DNA of 64,000 nt from Arthrinium phaeospermum. Its lineage: Eukaryota > Ascomycota > Sordariomycetes > Amphisphaeriales > Apiosporaceae. Position numbers and translations under genes: made by a program. The stretch is from assembly GCA_006503535.1 (NCBI GenBank), contig QYRS01000003.1, positions 2,666,001 to 2,730,000 of the forward strand, read 5' to 3'. Below are positions 1-10,693 of the stretch, one piece after another. Positions within the stretch are counted from its first letter, which is position 1. Every line of letters starts with the position of its first letter. The notes under the pieces are model-generated. The model saw only the letters and a program-made list of their open reading frames with translations. It had not been told where the DNA came from and did not search any database.

Positions 1-1
1 T

Positions 2-187
2 GAAGCAGGCATCCCGACGCCACTACCGGCTGGTTATCGGAGCCGGATCCTGCCGCTCTTAGCCGGCCCGGTGTCGGGTGTGATCCGACACGGCGATCAA
101 CATGGATATTACAACCTCTTACAAATCTATGAGACTGTCCAGAGACTAGAAGTGACGTTCGCAAGACTCCAAAACAACAGCCTTTAG
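2..187 (+). CDS. possible C-terminal end of a truncated gene
   Basis: An open frame enters from the left window edge (frame starting at base 2) and runs about 61 codons to a TAG at 185-187. The translation is of ordinary composition and ends in LEVTFARLQNNSL. It contains no motif I recognise. At this length an open frame by chance is not rare, so this is only a candidate 3' end of an upstream gene whose body lies outside the window; it could equally be non-coding. Confidence 0.25.
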   Translation, partial: EAGIPTPLPAGYRSRILPLLAGPVSGVIRHGDQHGYYNLLQIYETVQRLEVTFARLQNNSL

Positions 188-1009
188 GCCCTCAACACTC
201 ATAACACTTCAACGGAACAATTAAGTGTGATGAAGATCCAAGTAAACGGCATATAAATGTAATAGTTCGATTACTTAAGTATTTCGTAGCCGTTATCTAG
301 TTGTGTTGGTTCCCGGCTGTCGGCGAGTCTGGCTTTTTGATTAGTCCGGTGACCTATCGATGCCAATGTCCCTGCTGCGGAGACCTTAGATGGATGAATC
401 GTCAGCCTAGAAGACAGTTTATCTATCATAACAGAATAGGCATAAGACATCCTGAATAATCAATAGCTGCGAAAATGGAAGCGCATCAATGCCGATTTGG
501 CCAAGATTGATGGGACGAACATATTGCCTCAATGCAAAGGTCTGGCCAAATTGACGCTGAATTGTACTGATATTCGCACTTCGAAATTTCAAAGCTACTT
601 TCATGCATGATACCATACAGTTAGTGACGTGAGTGGCATATTCCTGTGACAGATTCTGGGGAGAGAATGGGTGATGGGCTTTGATTATATACAACTTGAA
701 CTTCCCCGCCCCCACCATGAGATGCCAGCGCACGGACCAAAAAAGATACATGGCATACACGCCTGCACACAGCAAGGTAAGGTACCAGGCAGAAAAACAG
801 GCGGTAAAACTGTTTCTCCAGCAGCTGCTTGATGATAGCTCTGCCAAAAGTTTTTGTGGAAGTCAACAGAAGGCCGACAGGAGGACAGTCATTTCAGCGA
901 ACATCGACCCTCCAGCCCCTCACTTGGTATTTTCGAGCTTCTATCGAGAATCCACGACTGCTGAACCACCATCGACTTCCCCAGCGCCCGTGAAACAGCG
1001 CCGCTCAAG
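188..1009. other. intergenic, upstream of CCT3
   Basis: About 820 bases with no convincing coding signal. The last part is presumably promoter and 5' leader of the chaperonin gene. The open frames here are short, overlap one another on both strands and look random. Confidence 0.5.
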
Positions 1010-2879
1010 ATGCAGGCCCCGGTTGTTGTTATGAGTGAGCCCCTCCATAAGCTAGGACCCTGATATCTCCTGGACATTTGCAGTAAGGCAGGACTGACGA
1101 CGACGAACTCGCTAGACACCCAGAGTGGTGAGAGGCAGACTGGCCGCAAGGCTCAGATGTCTAACATCGCTGCTGCCAAGATGTACGTTACTGTTTTTAT
1201 TTAATTCTCGACTCGACCCGACTGACAGACCCCCGCAGCGTCGCCGATATCATTCGATCATGTCTGGGCCCGAAAGCCATGCTCAAGATGTTGTTAGATC
1301 CCATGGGCGGCATCGTACTCACGAACGACGGCCATGCTATCCTACGAGAGATCGAAGTTTCCCACCCCGCCGCAAAGAGCATGATCGAGCTCAGCCGGAC
1401 ACAAGACGAGGAGGTCGGCGATGGTACAACAACGGTTATTGTTCTGGGTAGGAGACCCATATCTTGAAAAATTGACAACCCGTACTGATGATGAAATAGC
1501 TGGCGAGATTCTTGCCCAGTCTCTCCCCCAGCTGGAGCGCAACATCCACCCCGTTGTTATCATTTCGGCATTCAAGCGGGCCCTGAAGGACGCCCTCGAG
1601 ATCATCGACGAGATCTCTCTCCCTGTTGATATCAACGACGACGAGGCCATGAACAACCTGATTTCGACCTCCATCGGCACCAAGTTTGTGTCAAGATGGT
1701 CCGACCTTATGTGCAAGTTGGCCCTGACTGCCGTGCGGACGGTTACGTGGGAGGCAAACGGCAAGCGCGAAGTCGACATCAAGCGGTATGCACGCGTGGA
1801 AAAGGTGCCGGGTGGCGAGATCGAGGACAGCTGTGTCCTGGACGGAGTCATGCTGAACAAAGATATCACACATCCCAACATGCGCCGCAAGATCGAGAAC
1901 CCCAGAATCGTGCTGCTCGATTGCCCGCTGGAGTACAAGAAGGGCGAGTCGCAAACCCAGATCGAAGTCAGCAAGGAAGAGGACTGGAACCGAATTCTGC
2001 AGATCGAGGAGGAGCAAATCAAGGCCATGTGTGATGCCATTTTGGCCGTGAAGCCAGACATCGTCATCACGGAGAAGGGTGTGTCTGATCTGGCGCAGCA
2101 CTACTTCGTCAAGGCCAACGTCACAGCGATCCGACGAGTGCGAAAGACGGACAACAACAGAATAGCCCGTGCAACCGGCGCCACTATTGTCAACCGTGCT
2201 GAGGATCTCCAGGAGTCTGATGTTGGAACCCAGTGCGGTCTCTTTGAGATCGAGAAGATTGGCGACGAGTACTTCACATTCCTGACCAAGTGCAAATCGC
2301 CCAAGGCCTGCACGATCTTGCTGCGTGGACCTTCCAAGGACATCCTGAACGAGATCGAGCGAAACTTGCAGGATGCCATGGGAGTGGCCCGTAACGTTAT
2401 GTTCCAACCGAGATTGTCACCGGGTGGTGGTGCCACCGAAATGGCTGTCTCCGTCCGGTTGAACCAGCTGGCGAAGGGCATTGAGGGTGTGCAGCAGTGG
2501 CCGTATAAGGCTGTGGCAGATGCTCTCGAGGTCATTCCCCGTACTCTGATCCAGAACTCCGGTGCCAGCCCCGTCAGGGTGCTCACTGAGCTGCGTGCGA
2601 AGCATGCTGAGGGTAACACCACATGGGGCATCAACGGCGAGGCCGGTACCCTTGTCGACATGAAGGAATACGGTATCTGGGAGCCTGAAGCTATCAAACT
2701 GCAGAGCATCAAGACAGCTGTCGAGGTAAGTTCCCATTGCAAAACTCTCATATATACACATACTCGTTCAAGCTAACGTATTCGCATAGTCTGCCTGCCT
2801 ATTGTTGAGGGTAGACGACATCTGCAGTGCCAAGAAGGCGCAGCAAGTTGGCGCTGGTATGGGCGGAGGCGATGAATAA
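1010..2879 (+). CDS. CCT3: T-complex protein 1 subunit gamma (CCT3 chaperonin)
   Basis: Gamma subunit of the cytosolic TRiC/CCT chaperonin, the hetero-oligomeric ring that folds actin, tubulin and other clients using ATP. My model has five exons: 1010-1034, 1116-1182, 1239-1447, 1500-2725 and 2790-2879. It gives 538 residues, normal for the family, and every junction is GT-AG and in phase. The start was chosen because exon 1 reads MQAPVVVM and joins to [14 protein letters not shown], the conserved N-terminus. The equatorial ATP-binding motifs LLDPMGG, NDGHAIL and GDGTTT (residues 91-96, with the catalytic Asp at 92) are intact. Further conserved blocks are GGGATEMA and the C-terminal LLLRVDDI. 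The protein ends in the Gly/Met-rich tail GMGGGDE. The short first exons and dense 5' introns (81, 56 and 52 bp) are typical of highly expressed filamentous-fungal genes. I am sure of the identity; the exact exon 1/2 borders are inferred. Confidence 0.95.
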
Positions 2880-3161
2880 ACCGTTTAGAGGCGTTGAAGG
2901 CTGGCCATAAAAGAGTCATTACATATACCTGTACCAACATCTGGTTCTGACAAAGTTCTAATGAGATAGATGAATATGACGGCTCTGCAGCCAACCCTGA
3001 TGCACTCCAAGGCTTTTAAGTGGATTGGGATTTACCATGATATCTTCCGTATTGTGCCAACAGGCTGTAATGACTCCTGTGGTTCTCATTATTATTTATC
3101 ATACAAAATGAGCTCTCTCTTGCCTGCCCATGGGGTATCTCTTTTTTTCCCGCAATTATAA

Positions 3162-3767
3162 TTAATCCTCCTCGATGACGATGCCCTGCGGCTCCTGAGT
3201 TGCGTCAGCCGGCGCATCTTTAACATCGGTGTCGCCATCATCGTCTCCCTTATTGACCACGATGCGCGGCCCCTTGTTCACACCACCATTGGTCGCTGTC
3301 GTTGCCGTAGAGCTCTTCGCCGGGCCGACCTTGTCCTTGGCCTTGGCCTTGCGAGCCTTCATCTTCTCGCGCTTCTCGCGGTTGCGGCGCGTCTTCTCCT
3401 CGTCGCGGCGCTCGAGCTCCTCGCGGGTCTTCTCGAACTCCTCGGTCGCCTTCTCGAGCCGCACCTCCTCGTCCATTAGCCGCAGCCGCTCGTACTCGCG
3501 CCGCCGGCTCGCCTTGTACACGTGGAACTCGCCGGAGCCCGCGCCGGCCGAGGACCCCTGCACGTTAGTCACGATCTCGGGCGGGGGCGCGAGGCCGTTG
3601 CGCGACGAGCGGTCCGAGGGCAGCCGGATCTCCTGGTCGGGGCGCGCGAACAGGGCGTCCAGGGTCGCGGCCTGCTCCGACACGGGCGTCAGGGCGCGCT
3701 TTTTCGTCGGGCGCTTTGAGCGCGGGTCCGCCGAGGTCGGGACGGATTCGGGGCCTTCGCCGGACAT
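3162..3767 (-). CDS. PRKRIP1 / DUF1168 family protein (spliceosome-associated)
   Basis: Intronless frame of 201 residues. Residues 61-95 carry the family signature: PPPEIV, then GSSAGAGSGEFHVY, then RRREYERL. In human PRKRIP1 this block precedes a long helix; that protein is known from structures of late spliceosomal complexes, where it bridges U2 components. Residues 95-150 here are almost uninterrupted Glu/Arg/Lys (EEFEKTREELERRDEEKTRR and on), predicting a long charged helix or coiled coil followed by a basic nuclear-localisation stretch (KREKMKARKAKAKDK). The acidic tail ends in GIVIEED. A nuclear role in pre-mRNA splicing is inferred from the family. The gene runs towards CCT3, with about 280 bases between the two stop codons. 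Confidence 0.85.
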   Translation of the reverse strand: MSGEGPESVPTSADPRSKRPTKKRALTPVSEQAATLDALFARPDQEIRLPSDRSSRNGLAPPPEIVTNVQGSSAGAGSGEFHVYKASRRREYERLRLMDEEVRLEKATEEFEKTREELERRDEEKTRRNREKREKMKARKAKAKDKVGPAKSSTATTATNGGVNKGPRIVVNKGDDDGDTDVKDAPADATQEPQGIVIEED

Positions 3768-4998
3768 GGCGGCGGTGCGGTTGTATTTCTTTCTGCCTAA
3801 CCGAGGTTTGTTGGCTAGTTGGCTGGTTGCCCGTGGCGTTGGTGATCAGATGCGTTTTGATGGATGTTTGTTGGATGCAAGCTGCAACGCTGCAGTGACC
3901 ACGGCGGAATGAAACCCGCGCGCGCTTATCTCCGGGGAGTATGATTCGATACCGAGGGGATGTATGGTGTTTAACCGCCGAGTGATGGAGCAAGGGATCA
4001 ATCTAATGATACGATATTATGTGAATTTCATGTGAGATGGATGTCACCATGCGAAAATGGTACGATAAGGCTGAGAGGCTGATGGCTGATGGGCTCCAGA
4101 TTTCGCAATCGTGGGTGGAACCCCACGCTGTTGGATCGTCAGCCTCACCAAACTTTTTGGTTGGAGGTCCCTTTTTCCCATGCTGCAGCTGCAGGACGGG
4201 CAGACGGGATTTGTAACGTGAACACCTGGTTCGTCAGATGCGGCCGGCAGCAGGGGTTGTTGGTACTGATTGGGTGTTTAGTGCCATTCAGCGCCTAACG
4301 TGCTGAAGCTCTGCCGGGCAGATGGGCCGCTAAACACCCTGATAGCCGTCAAACGCCGCCGATAAGCCAATGATCAAACGGCTGACCCCTCCAGAAAACT
4401 GCCCGATAAGGTGCTGAGGGTGGGAAGCGTTACAAGGGGCAAATTCAGGGAGGGGTGCTGGGCGCGAGAAGGGCGCAGGAGGGACCGAGAGTCTGGCATA
4501 TGAAACCCTCAGCGTTTGCTCAACAAGCTGGAAGTCTGCCTTTCCGTTTCCCTTCGCCGAAACAGAAACGCAAACTCTGAGGCCAGCTGTCAGGCCTTGA
4601 GAAAAGCGACACTTTGCATTTGCTCCCAAGACTTTCGAGCCCAAATATAGATTCAACTAGTTGCTATTTCTATCCATATCCTTGCCTTGCCTTGCCTTGC
4701 CTTGCCTTGCATACGGCCTCCAAGACCCAATATCAAAAACCAATATTATCTGTGACTCAGACTCAGACTCAGCGGCTTGCTTCTGTTCTTGCTTCTGTTC
4801 AGTTTAGTTTCCAACCTGACTTTCGAGAAACTTAATTTTGAGTGACAGCCAGCAACTCGAGCCCATTATCGACGGGAAAAAAAAATCTCAGGTATCACTG
4901 TACGCCCAACTTGCCATACAAGGGTCTACCCCACGCGACCACGCCAACACCGTTCACACAATTCTGAGACATCACATACACCAAGGTGAGGCCACAAT
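3768..4998. promoter_or_regulatory. divergent intergenic region
   Basis: About 1.2 kb between two divergently transcribed genes (the PRKRIP1-like gene on - and the DET1-like gene on +), so it should contain both promoters. The right part is presumably the 5' leader of the phosphatase gene and contains a (CTTGC) microsatellite. No coding signal seen. Confidence 0.5.
4681..4710 (+). repeat. (CTTGC)6 microsatellite
   Basis: Six perfect tandem copies of CTTGC, about 290 bases upstream of the phosphatase start codon. They are followed by further short direct repeats (ACTCAG three times, then GCTTCTGTTC twice). Probably in the promoter or 5' leader. Confidence 0.9.
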
Positions 4999-6650
4999 AT
5001 GGGACGACCACGCCTCATCATCCTGATTCGACACGCTCAGTCGGAGGGCAACAGTAAGTAATATCCGTCCATTTCAGCACATGTCCACTGCGCCGCATCC
5101 AGATATCTGACCGCGATTGTACAGAAAACAGAGAGATACACCAAAGCATCCCCGACCACCGCGTGAAGCTCACAACCGAAGGATGGACCCAAGCGCACGA
5201 AGCCGGCCGCCGGCTGCGGTCGCTGCTTCGTGCCGACGACACCGTGCAGTTCTTCACCTCGCCCTACCGACGTACGCGCGAGACCACTGAGGGCATCCTG
5301 ACGACGCTGACCGCCGACGACCCGGGCCCCTCGCCGTTCAAGCGCAACTCGATCAAGGTCTACGAAGAGCCCAGGCTGCGCGAACAAGATTTTGGCAACT
5401 TCCAGCCGTGCAGCGCCGAGATGGAGCGCATGTGGCAAGAACGCGCCGACTACGGCCACTTCTTCTACCGCATCCCCAACGGCGAGAGCGCCGCCGATGC
5501 GTACGATCGTGTCTCGGGCTTCAACGAGTCGCTCTGGCGCCAGTTTGGTGAAGATGACTTCCCGAGCGTCTGTGTCCTTGTCACGCACGGTCTGATGAGC
5601 CGTGTTTTTCTGATGAAGTGGTATCACTTCAGCGTCGAATATTTCGAGGATCTGCGCAACGTGAACCACTGCGAGTTCCTTGTTATGAAGAAGCAAGAGG
5701 AGTCCGGTAAATACCTACTGGAGAACAAATTGCGCACCTGGTCCGAACTACGCCGGGAAAGGGCAGCTCTAAAGGCCAAGGAAGATGCGGATCGTGAGTC
5801 CGTCCGGGAGGAAGGCGCCGTGCCAGCCAAAGACGCCAGTAAGGCCGCGGAGGGCCACGTCTCGGCGCCGGCCGTTCAGCGTCGTTGGGGCGGTTGCCCG
5901 GAGGGTTGTAGCCATGGTCAGCACTTTAAGATACGGCGAGACCTGGCAGAGTTACGCCTTGTGGATGAGAAGAGCGCTGCTCAAGCTAGCGCAACGCCTG
6001 CCAACTCGAACGGCACCAACGGCCTTCGCGGCACGATTGCCAGCCGGCGAACCAACTCCATCAGACGTCCTAACAACTCGGATGATGACTCGGATGATCC
6101 TCGTGGGCTGATAGCACCCTCTATCGACGTTACCAGGGCTCGTGAAGACGTAGTGTCCTCGCCCGACGGCACCCCATCATTCATTACTGTGGAGGATCGT
6201 TTGCGCTACGCCCTGAAGTCTCCTTCCAACAAGTCCATCTCCAACAAGCCTATTCACTTGCTTCACATCGGTCGCGACTTCGGCGGCACGCACTCTGGTG
6301 CTAACAGCGATGCCGAGATGAGCGAAGATGATGCTCGAAAGCGGTTGGCCGATCGAGCTGCGCGGGTCAAGGAGGGTAAAGAGACCACCAACGGCATTAA
6401 CGGCGCAAGCAAAGTCGAGAAATCCGAAAAGACCGACGGCAAACAATCGAACACCAACGGGTCTGGCCGTCAGGCGCACATCAATAGGCTTGGTGATGCC
6501 CCAACACCGGCAACGTCTTCAGACCACGGCAGTGAGGATGGCGGCGATGAGCGAGAAAAGGATGACGATGCTTCCGATCAGCGAGAGAAGGACGAGGACC
6601 TGGAAAAGGCGGAGAAGGAAGACAAGAGTTTCAGAGGCAGTGTACTATAA
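4999..6650 (+). CDS. histidine phosphatase (phosphoglycerate-mutase superfamily), DET1-like
   Basis: Two exons (4999-5053 and 5125-6650), 526 residues. Exon 1 supplies the catalytic signature: RHAQSEGN at residues 11-18, with the phospho-accepting His at 12. The rest of the active site follows: TSPYRRTRET near 63-71, LREQDFGN, and VTHGLMSRVF with the second catalytic His at 173. The N-terminal 240 residues match the yeast DET1 (YDR051C) type of acid phosphatase, linked there to intracellular sterol transport; applying that role here is inference. After about residue 240 there is a Ser/Asp/Glu/Lys-rich, probably disordered extension that is absent from short bacterial enzymes. It contains a small Cys/His cluster (GGCPEGCSHGQH) just after the catalytic domain. 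The start was chosen because only this ATG restores the RHG motif; a downstream ATG would delete the catalytic His. Glycolytic phosphoglycerate mutase activity is unlikely. Confidence 0.85.
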
Positions 6651-8256
6651 GGGTGTACACAGTCTCGGGTTCCGGGAATGGGCGGGCAACGAACGAGATA
6701 CGAAGACGATTCAAATGAGGTTCAATGATTGAGCTGGTGATGACGCTTTCTATTTCGGATTGGTGTTTACGCATCGCATAGGTAAATTGGTGCGCCTCTT
6801 GCTGTTTCCGTAGGATATACCCAATACAGTATGTTCATGATCTATTTATATGAGTTCATTCAGTTTTTACTTGTTGTTACTGCCCTTGGTACGTTTCCGT
6901 GAAGGCCGAGATAGTCTCGGCCGAAACGCCTGCTGGGGTGTGTGGAGTTTGCTTCTTCCCCTATCTTTCTCCGTCTCACTCTACGGCTGCATTGAGGGAA
7001 AGCAATATGAGGACGAGGATGGCCGAACAGGGACCATTTTTGGATTTTCTGACAGCCAATATAATCAGTTACTATCGATCTTGAATACCTTTCTTTTTTT
7101 ACGTACCCCCATGTGATATGGACAATGACATGGCAAACTCGTAGCCACCAATGCTCATCTTCAACGGATATCACTTGACGGATAGACGTGCATCCACAGC
7201 TTTCTATGCGCAATTTCTCTCGCAGCATCCGCGACATTGGTGTCTATATGTGAGCGGCCATGTTTACCATGTGACTCCGTACCCAGGACCAAGCTACTGT
7301 AAAGGCTTCAGACGCTGTTTGGCTGGTTGCCCTTCATACGGCATAATGTGATATCAAAATATCTCCAGCAGGCTTTGGTGCCCATTCACATCATAAAGGA
7401 TTTCGGTTTACTACGTTCATTACTGCTGGCCTGGCCTGCTGGTCGGGTGTGTCTATTCCTCATGCCTGTGTTATGACATCGTGGCAGACTACCAGATTGG
7501 ACTCTCTGCTCTCTCCTCACGATCCGTGTAGTCAGTCATGCTTATGAGTGTGATGGGAGTAGCATGGTAGTGCTTTCAAGATGGCTTGGGAAGACGGCAA
7601 CATCATTGACTTGGCTCTGGAAACCTGCATTGTACCGTGTGTCGGCCGGTTCGAAGCTGGTTTGGTGGATTGGGAGGAAGTGGAGGGCAACTTTTGAACG
7701 GCGTAGTGCGCAAGATAGGGGGAGAGGCAGCCATAACCACCTAGTAGGTCTACCATCCTAGGAGGTTTGGTTAGCATGGCAGGCCCTATAGGATCGATTT
7801 TACCCGGGAAGCAATAGGTGACCTGAAGGTGAAGGAGAGGTGATTGTTGTGTGGCTTCAATAGGTACCCCATGTACGTACCTCAACTGTATTCAATGCCA
7901 CTGAGCTTCCTGTCCCTCACCAGCAGTCAAAACATCTTGGTGGGTTGCTGGAAAATAATTCCCAACTTGTGTTTCCCTTTCACAACAACGAAACCGCAAA
8001 GCTTTTCACAACTGCCTCGAGCAAGTCTGAATCTTTGATCGCTTTCGTTTACACGCATCTCGCTGAAGAAGCCTGTTAATCCTTACGCTGTTTCGATTTG
8101 ATCGTTACGAGAACCCGTTCGATTTCACCTACTTCTTCGCCTCATTTCACTCCTCTCCTGCGATTTCTTTACAGATTTCAGCATCACCCACACCTTGTTT
8201 TATTTTTCATCCATCTGAACCAGCATCTACCATCGCCATTGCTGACAGCATTAACA
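6651..8256. other. intergenic, no gene seen
   Basis: About 1.6 kb of moderate-complexity DNA without a supported coding frame. The left part is presumably the 3' UTR of the phosphatase gene. The last 250 bases, pyrimidine-rich, are presumably the leader of the next gene. Confidence 0.5.
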
Positions 8257-10686
8257 ATGCCACGCAAAGAGCTTAGATCTGGGAAGACATACGGCGTCGC
8301 CTCCCCGGTGACCGCCACAGCAACGGCCAGCGCCAGCTCGGCCAACGAATGTAAGTTTGATTCATGTCTGCAGAAATGTAGGCTGTTTGTTTTTGGTGAG
8401 TGCCAACTAATAGCAAATGTAGCCGAGGAGAATGTTGCCGGTCCCTCTGTCACCACCAGTACCGCAACTACTGCTGCCACCAGCTCTCCTGCCGTCCACA
8501 CTTCTCCTGCTGTCTCCCCTCCTCGCTCTCCTGCCTTACCCAATCCTACCGCCGTCCCCAGCACTCCCACAGCTGCTACTCCTGCTCCGGGATGGGACGA
8601 GCCGGTCCCGGACATGTCGAGTCTCCCCCCGACGCCCAACAGCTCGCGCCGCGAGAAGCGACGCCGGGACTTTAGAAAGGATGGGGACGACTACGAGAGA
8701 GAGGAGGATGACCCAGAGCATGGCACCGCTCTGGCCGCCGCCCGTCGTGGCAAGAGAATTTGTGTAGAGGATGAAGGTGCAGAGGGTGAAGAGATCTCTC
8801 AACGAGCAGTTCCTGCTACCTCCACCCCGAACACCACTTACGCCGTCAACTCCGCCGCTGCTGCCAACGCCGCCGAAGCCAAAAGGCCGAAACTTCTCGT
8901 GGGGGCCACCCCGGCCATCACTGGTCCCGTCGATCCCGCCATTGCTGCTGCCGTTGCCGCCAAAACCGGAAAGCCGAAACTTTTGCCTTTGAAGACAAAC
9001 AAGGATCGCCGACCAAACGGAGGCAAGCCACGCCGATCCCCCGACAAAGACAACCAGAACTTGCCTCATTCTCGAAAACGGTCGGGAGATCGGACCAAGA
9101 CGGATCTTCTCCGTGCTGGGCTCCGTACCGGAACTTTCCCCACTCGCAGGACGGGGCCCGCGGCAAAGCCCGCGGCAAAGCCCGCTGGAGATGACCTCCC
9201 CGCCAAGCAGCCGGCGTCTCAGCCCGGACCTTCGCGTGACGCTGCCGGTGCCGCCCCTCAGCCCGGACCCTCGCGTGATGCTGCCGGCGCCGCCCCTCAG
9301 CCCGGACCTTCAAGTGACGCTGCCGGCGCCGCCCCTCAGCCTGAATCTTCTCGTGACGCTGCCGGTGCAGTCCCTCAGCCTGGTTCCTCTCGTGATGCTG
9401 CCGGCGCAGACCCTCAACCCGATACCAATTCGCGCGAGCATTGGATGTCGAGGGGCTTGGATCTCGATGAGTTCGAGCAGTTGCGAGACTTCTGGGCCCA
9501 CAAAGAGCGGCGACGCCAGCTGCAACCTATGTCCTCCAAGTTCCGCGCCAGCGGCAACACCAGAACAGGCGGCCCTCGCGATGCCTTGCTGGAAACCGTG
9601 CGCCAGCGGGAGCGGGAGCGGGAGCGGGAGCGAGAGCGGTTGAGGGACTCGGCTCTTTCTCAGCTGCAGCGGCTGCAGCGCCGACCTGGCTTTCTCCGTC
9701 GCATTGTTCAAGCCGGACAGCGCGCGGTTCGATCCCGCTTTTACGCCATTCGGAACAGAGTCGCGGCTTATTTACACGTCCGGTTCGAGGCATACCAGAC
9801 AGAGCAGCGGTTGTACGAGGAGCGCCAGCAGGAGGAGCTCCGCCGACTACAAGAAGAACAGCAGCGACAGCAGGAGGAGTCGCGTCGGCAACAAGAAGCA
9901 GAAGAACAGGAACGAGAAGAACGGGAACGCCTGCAGGTGCGGATGGAAGAGCACCAGCGGCAAGACTATCAATGGTTTCAGCAGGATTGGCTTCGGCAGC
10001 AAGGCCACACCGACCTTCCTGCTGTTGCCCCTCCGCCTGCCGCTCCGAGGCCTCGGACGAACATGAACCCTCAAGGCGTCAATGGCTGCTACCATAACCC
10101 CAACTGGTCTGTGTCTGCCTCCACCAGCTCTGGGGGGTCATCACAAGGTGACCCGGCTAGACTGTGGAAATCGAGAAAACACCGTCGGAACTGCGAGCGT
10201 CGGCTCGACAACTTGCTGGGAAGAGTGCGAGGTCAATCATCTTCTGCTGCCTATATACAGCGTCATGAGGGTCAACCGAGCCAGCAGCCCCAACGCTCCC
10301 AACGGCGTCGCAGGAAAACTCGGCCTCGGACTCCTCAGGGGCATAACGGTCGATACTACTTACCCGACGATCTTGGCGATTCCTCCAGCGAAGAAGAAGA
10401 CTCGATGCTTTCCCCTCCTTCCTCTTCTTCGGCTGCTCACGATCCGGTCTCGAACCACGCCCACTCTTCTCGTATCCCCTCTGCTTCTCCCGCGACCAAC
10501 CAGCAACAGTCGCTCGATCCATTCGATCCTCAGATCCCCCAAGGGACTGATGGCAGGTTCTATGTTCCTGATTTCCCCGACAACTGGTCCGAAATTGATA
10601 TTGCCATGGCCAGCCCCAATGACAACTCTGACTCCAGGAGTATTAGTAACGAATCTTTTTTCGGGACATATAATCGACAACAATAA
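8257..10686 (+). CDS. repeat-containing Gln/Arg/Glu-rich protein of unknown function
   Basis: I do not recognise this protein. It starts MPRKELRSGKTYG. A canonical intron (8351-8422, GTAAGT to TAG, with ACTAAT near its 3' end) would give 785 residues; retained, the frame stays open and gives 809. In order it shows: a Ser/Thr/Ala/Pro-rich N-terminus; basic segments resembling nuclear signals (RREKRRRDFRK); five tandem copies of a 13-residue unit (PQPGPSRDAAGAA type; DNA units of 39 bp at 9220-9414, residues about 298-362); a run of Arg-Glu dipeptides near 9605-9640; and a Gln/Glu/Arg coiled-coil-like stretch near 9790-9970. Three copies of a motif PQGx(N/D)Gx(Y/F)xxP follow, at 10069, 10333 and 10537, alternating with Ser-rich acidic linkers. 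The start was chosen over an in-frame ATG at 8098 because the upstream 53 codons look like a pyrimidine-rich leader. Composition suggests a disordered, nuclear, lineage-specific protein. It lies directly upstream of the structured-repeat tract. Confidence 0.65.
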   Translation: MPRKELRSGKTYGVASPVTATATASASSANECKFDSCLQKCRLFVFGECQLIANVAEENVAGPSVTTSTATTAATSSPAVHTSPAVSPPRSPALPNPTAVPSTPTAATPAPGWDEPVPDMSSLPPTPNSSRREKRRRDFRKDGDDYEREEDDPEHGTALAAARRGKRICVEDEGAEGEEISQRAVPATSTPNTTYAVNSAAAANAAEAKRPKLLVGATPAITGPVDPAIAAAVAAKTGKPKLLPLKTNKDRRPNGGKPRRSPDKDNQNLPHSRKRSGDRTKTDLLRAGLRTGTFPTRRTGPAAKPAAKPAGDDLPAKQPASQPGPSRDAAGAAPQPGPSRDAAGAAPQPGPSSDAAGAAPQPESSRDAAGAVPQPGSSRDAAGADPQPDTNSREHWMSRGLDLDEFEQLRDFWAHKERRRQLQPMSSKFRASGNTRTGGPRDALLETVRQRERERERERERLRDSALSQLQRLQRRPGFLRRIVQAGQRAVRSRFYAIRNRVAAYLHVRFEAYQTEQRLYEERQQEELRRLQEEQQRQQEESRRQQEAEEQEREERERLQVRMEEHQRQDYQWFQQDWLRQQGHTDLPAVAPPPAAPRPRTNMNPQGVNGCYHNPNWSVSASTSSGGSSQGDPARLWKSRKHRRNCERRLDNLLGRVRGQSSSAAYIQRHEGQPSQQPQRSQRRRRKTRPRTPQGHNGRYYLPDDLGDSSSEEEDSMLSPPSSSSAAHDPVSNHAHSSRIPSASPATNQQQSLDPFDPQIPQGTDGRFYVPDFPDNWSEIDIAMASPNDNSDSRSISNESFFGTYNRQQ
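8351..8422 (+). other. 72-bp in-frame intron (or retained coding segment)
   Basis: The segment begins GTAAGT and ends TAG, with an ACTAAT branch-like site about 15 bases before the acceptor. It is exactly 24 codons without a stop, so splicing or retention both leave a full-length protein. The retained version adds four Cys to a protein that is otherwise Cys-poor, which favours true intron status. Confidence 0.6.
9220..9414 (+). repeat. five tandem 39-bp coding repeats
   Basis: Units begin at 9220, 9259, 9298, 9337 and 9376. Each encodes a variant of QPGPSRDAAGAAP. The first three units are nearly identical and the last two more diverged (ESS and GSS in place of GPS), as expected of unit gain by slippage or unequal exchange. 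Confidence 0.95.
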
Positions 10687-10693
10687 TTGTCTC

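Noticed and set aside
419..847. 142-codon minus-strand frame upstream of CCT3
   Set aside because: Cys/Phe-rich translation without motifs, lying in the expected promoter and leader of CCT3.
1342..2070. 242-codon frame antisense to CCT3
   Set aside because: It lies opposite a highly conserved coding exon and has the Ser/Arg/Met-rich composition of a shadow frame.
8098..8256. Upstream in-frame ATG extending the orphan protein by 53 codons
   Set aside because: The added sequence is a pyrimidine-rich leader (Phe/Pro/His/Leu-rich translation) and the downstream MPRKELRSGK start is more protein-like; not excluded.
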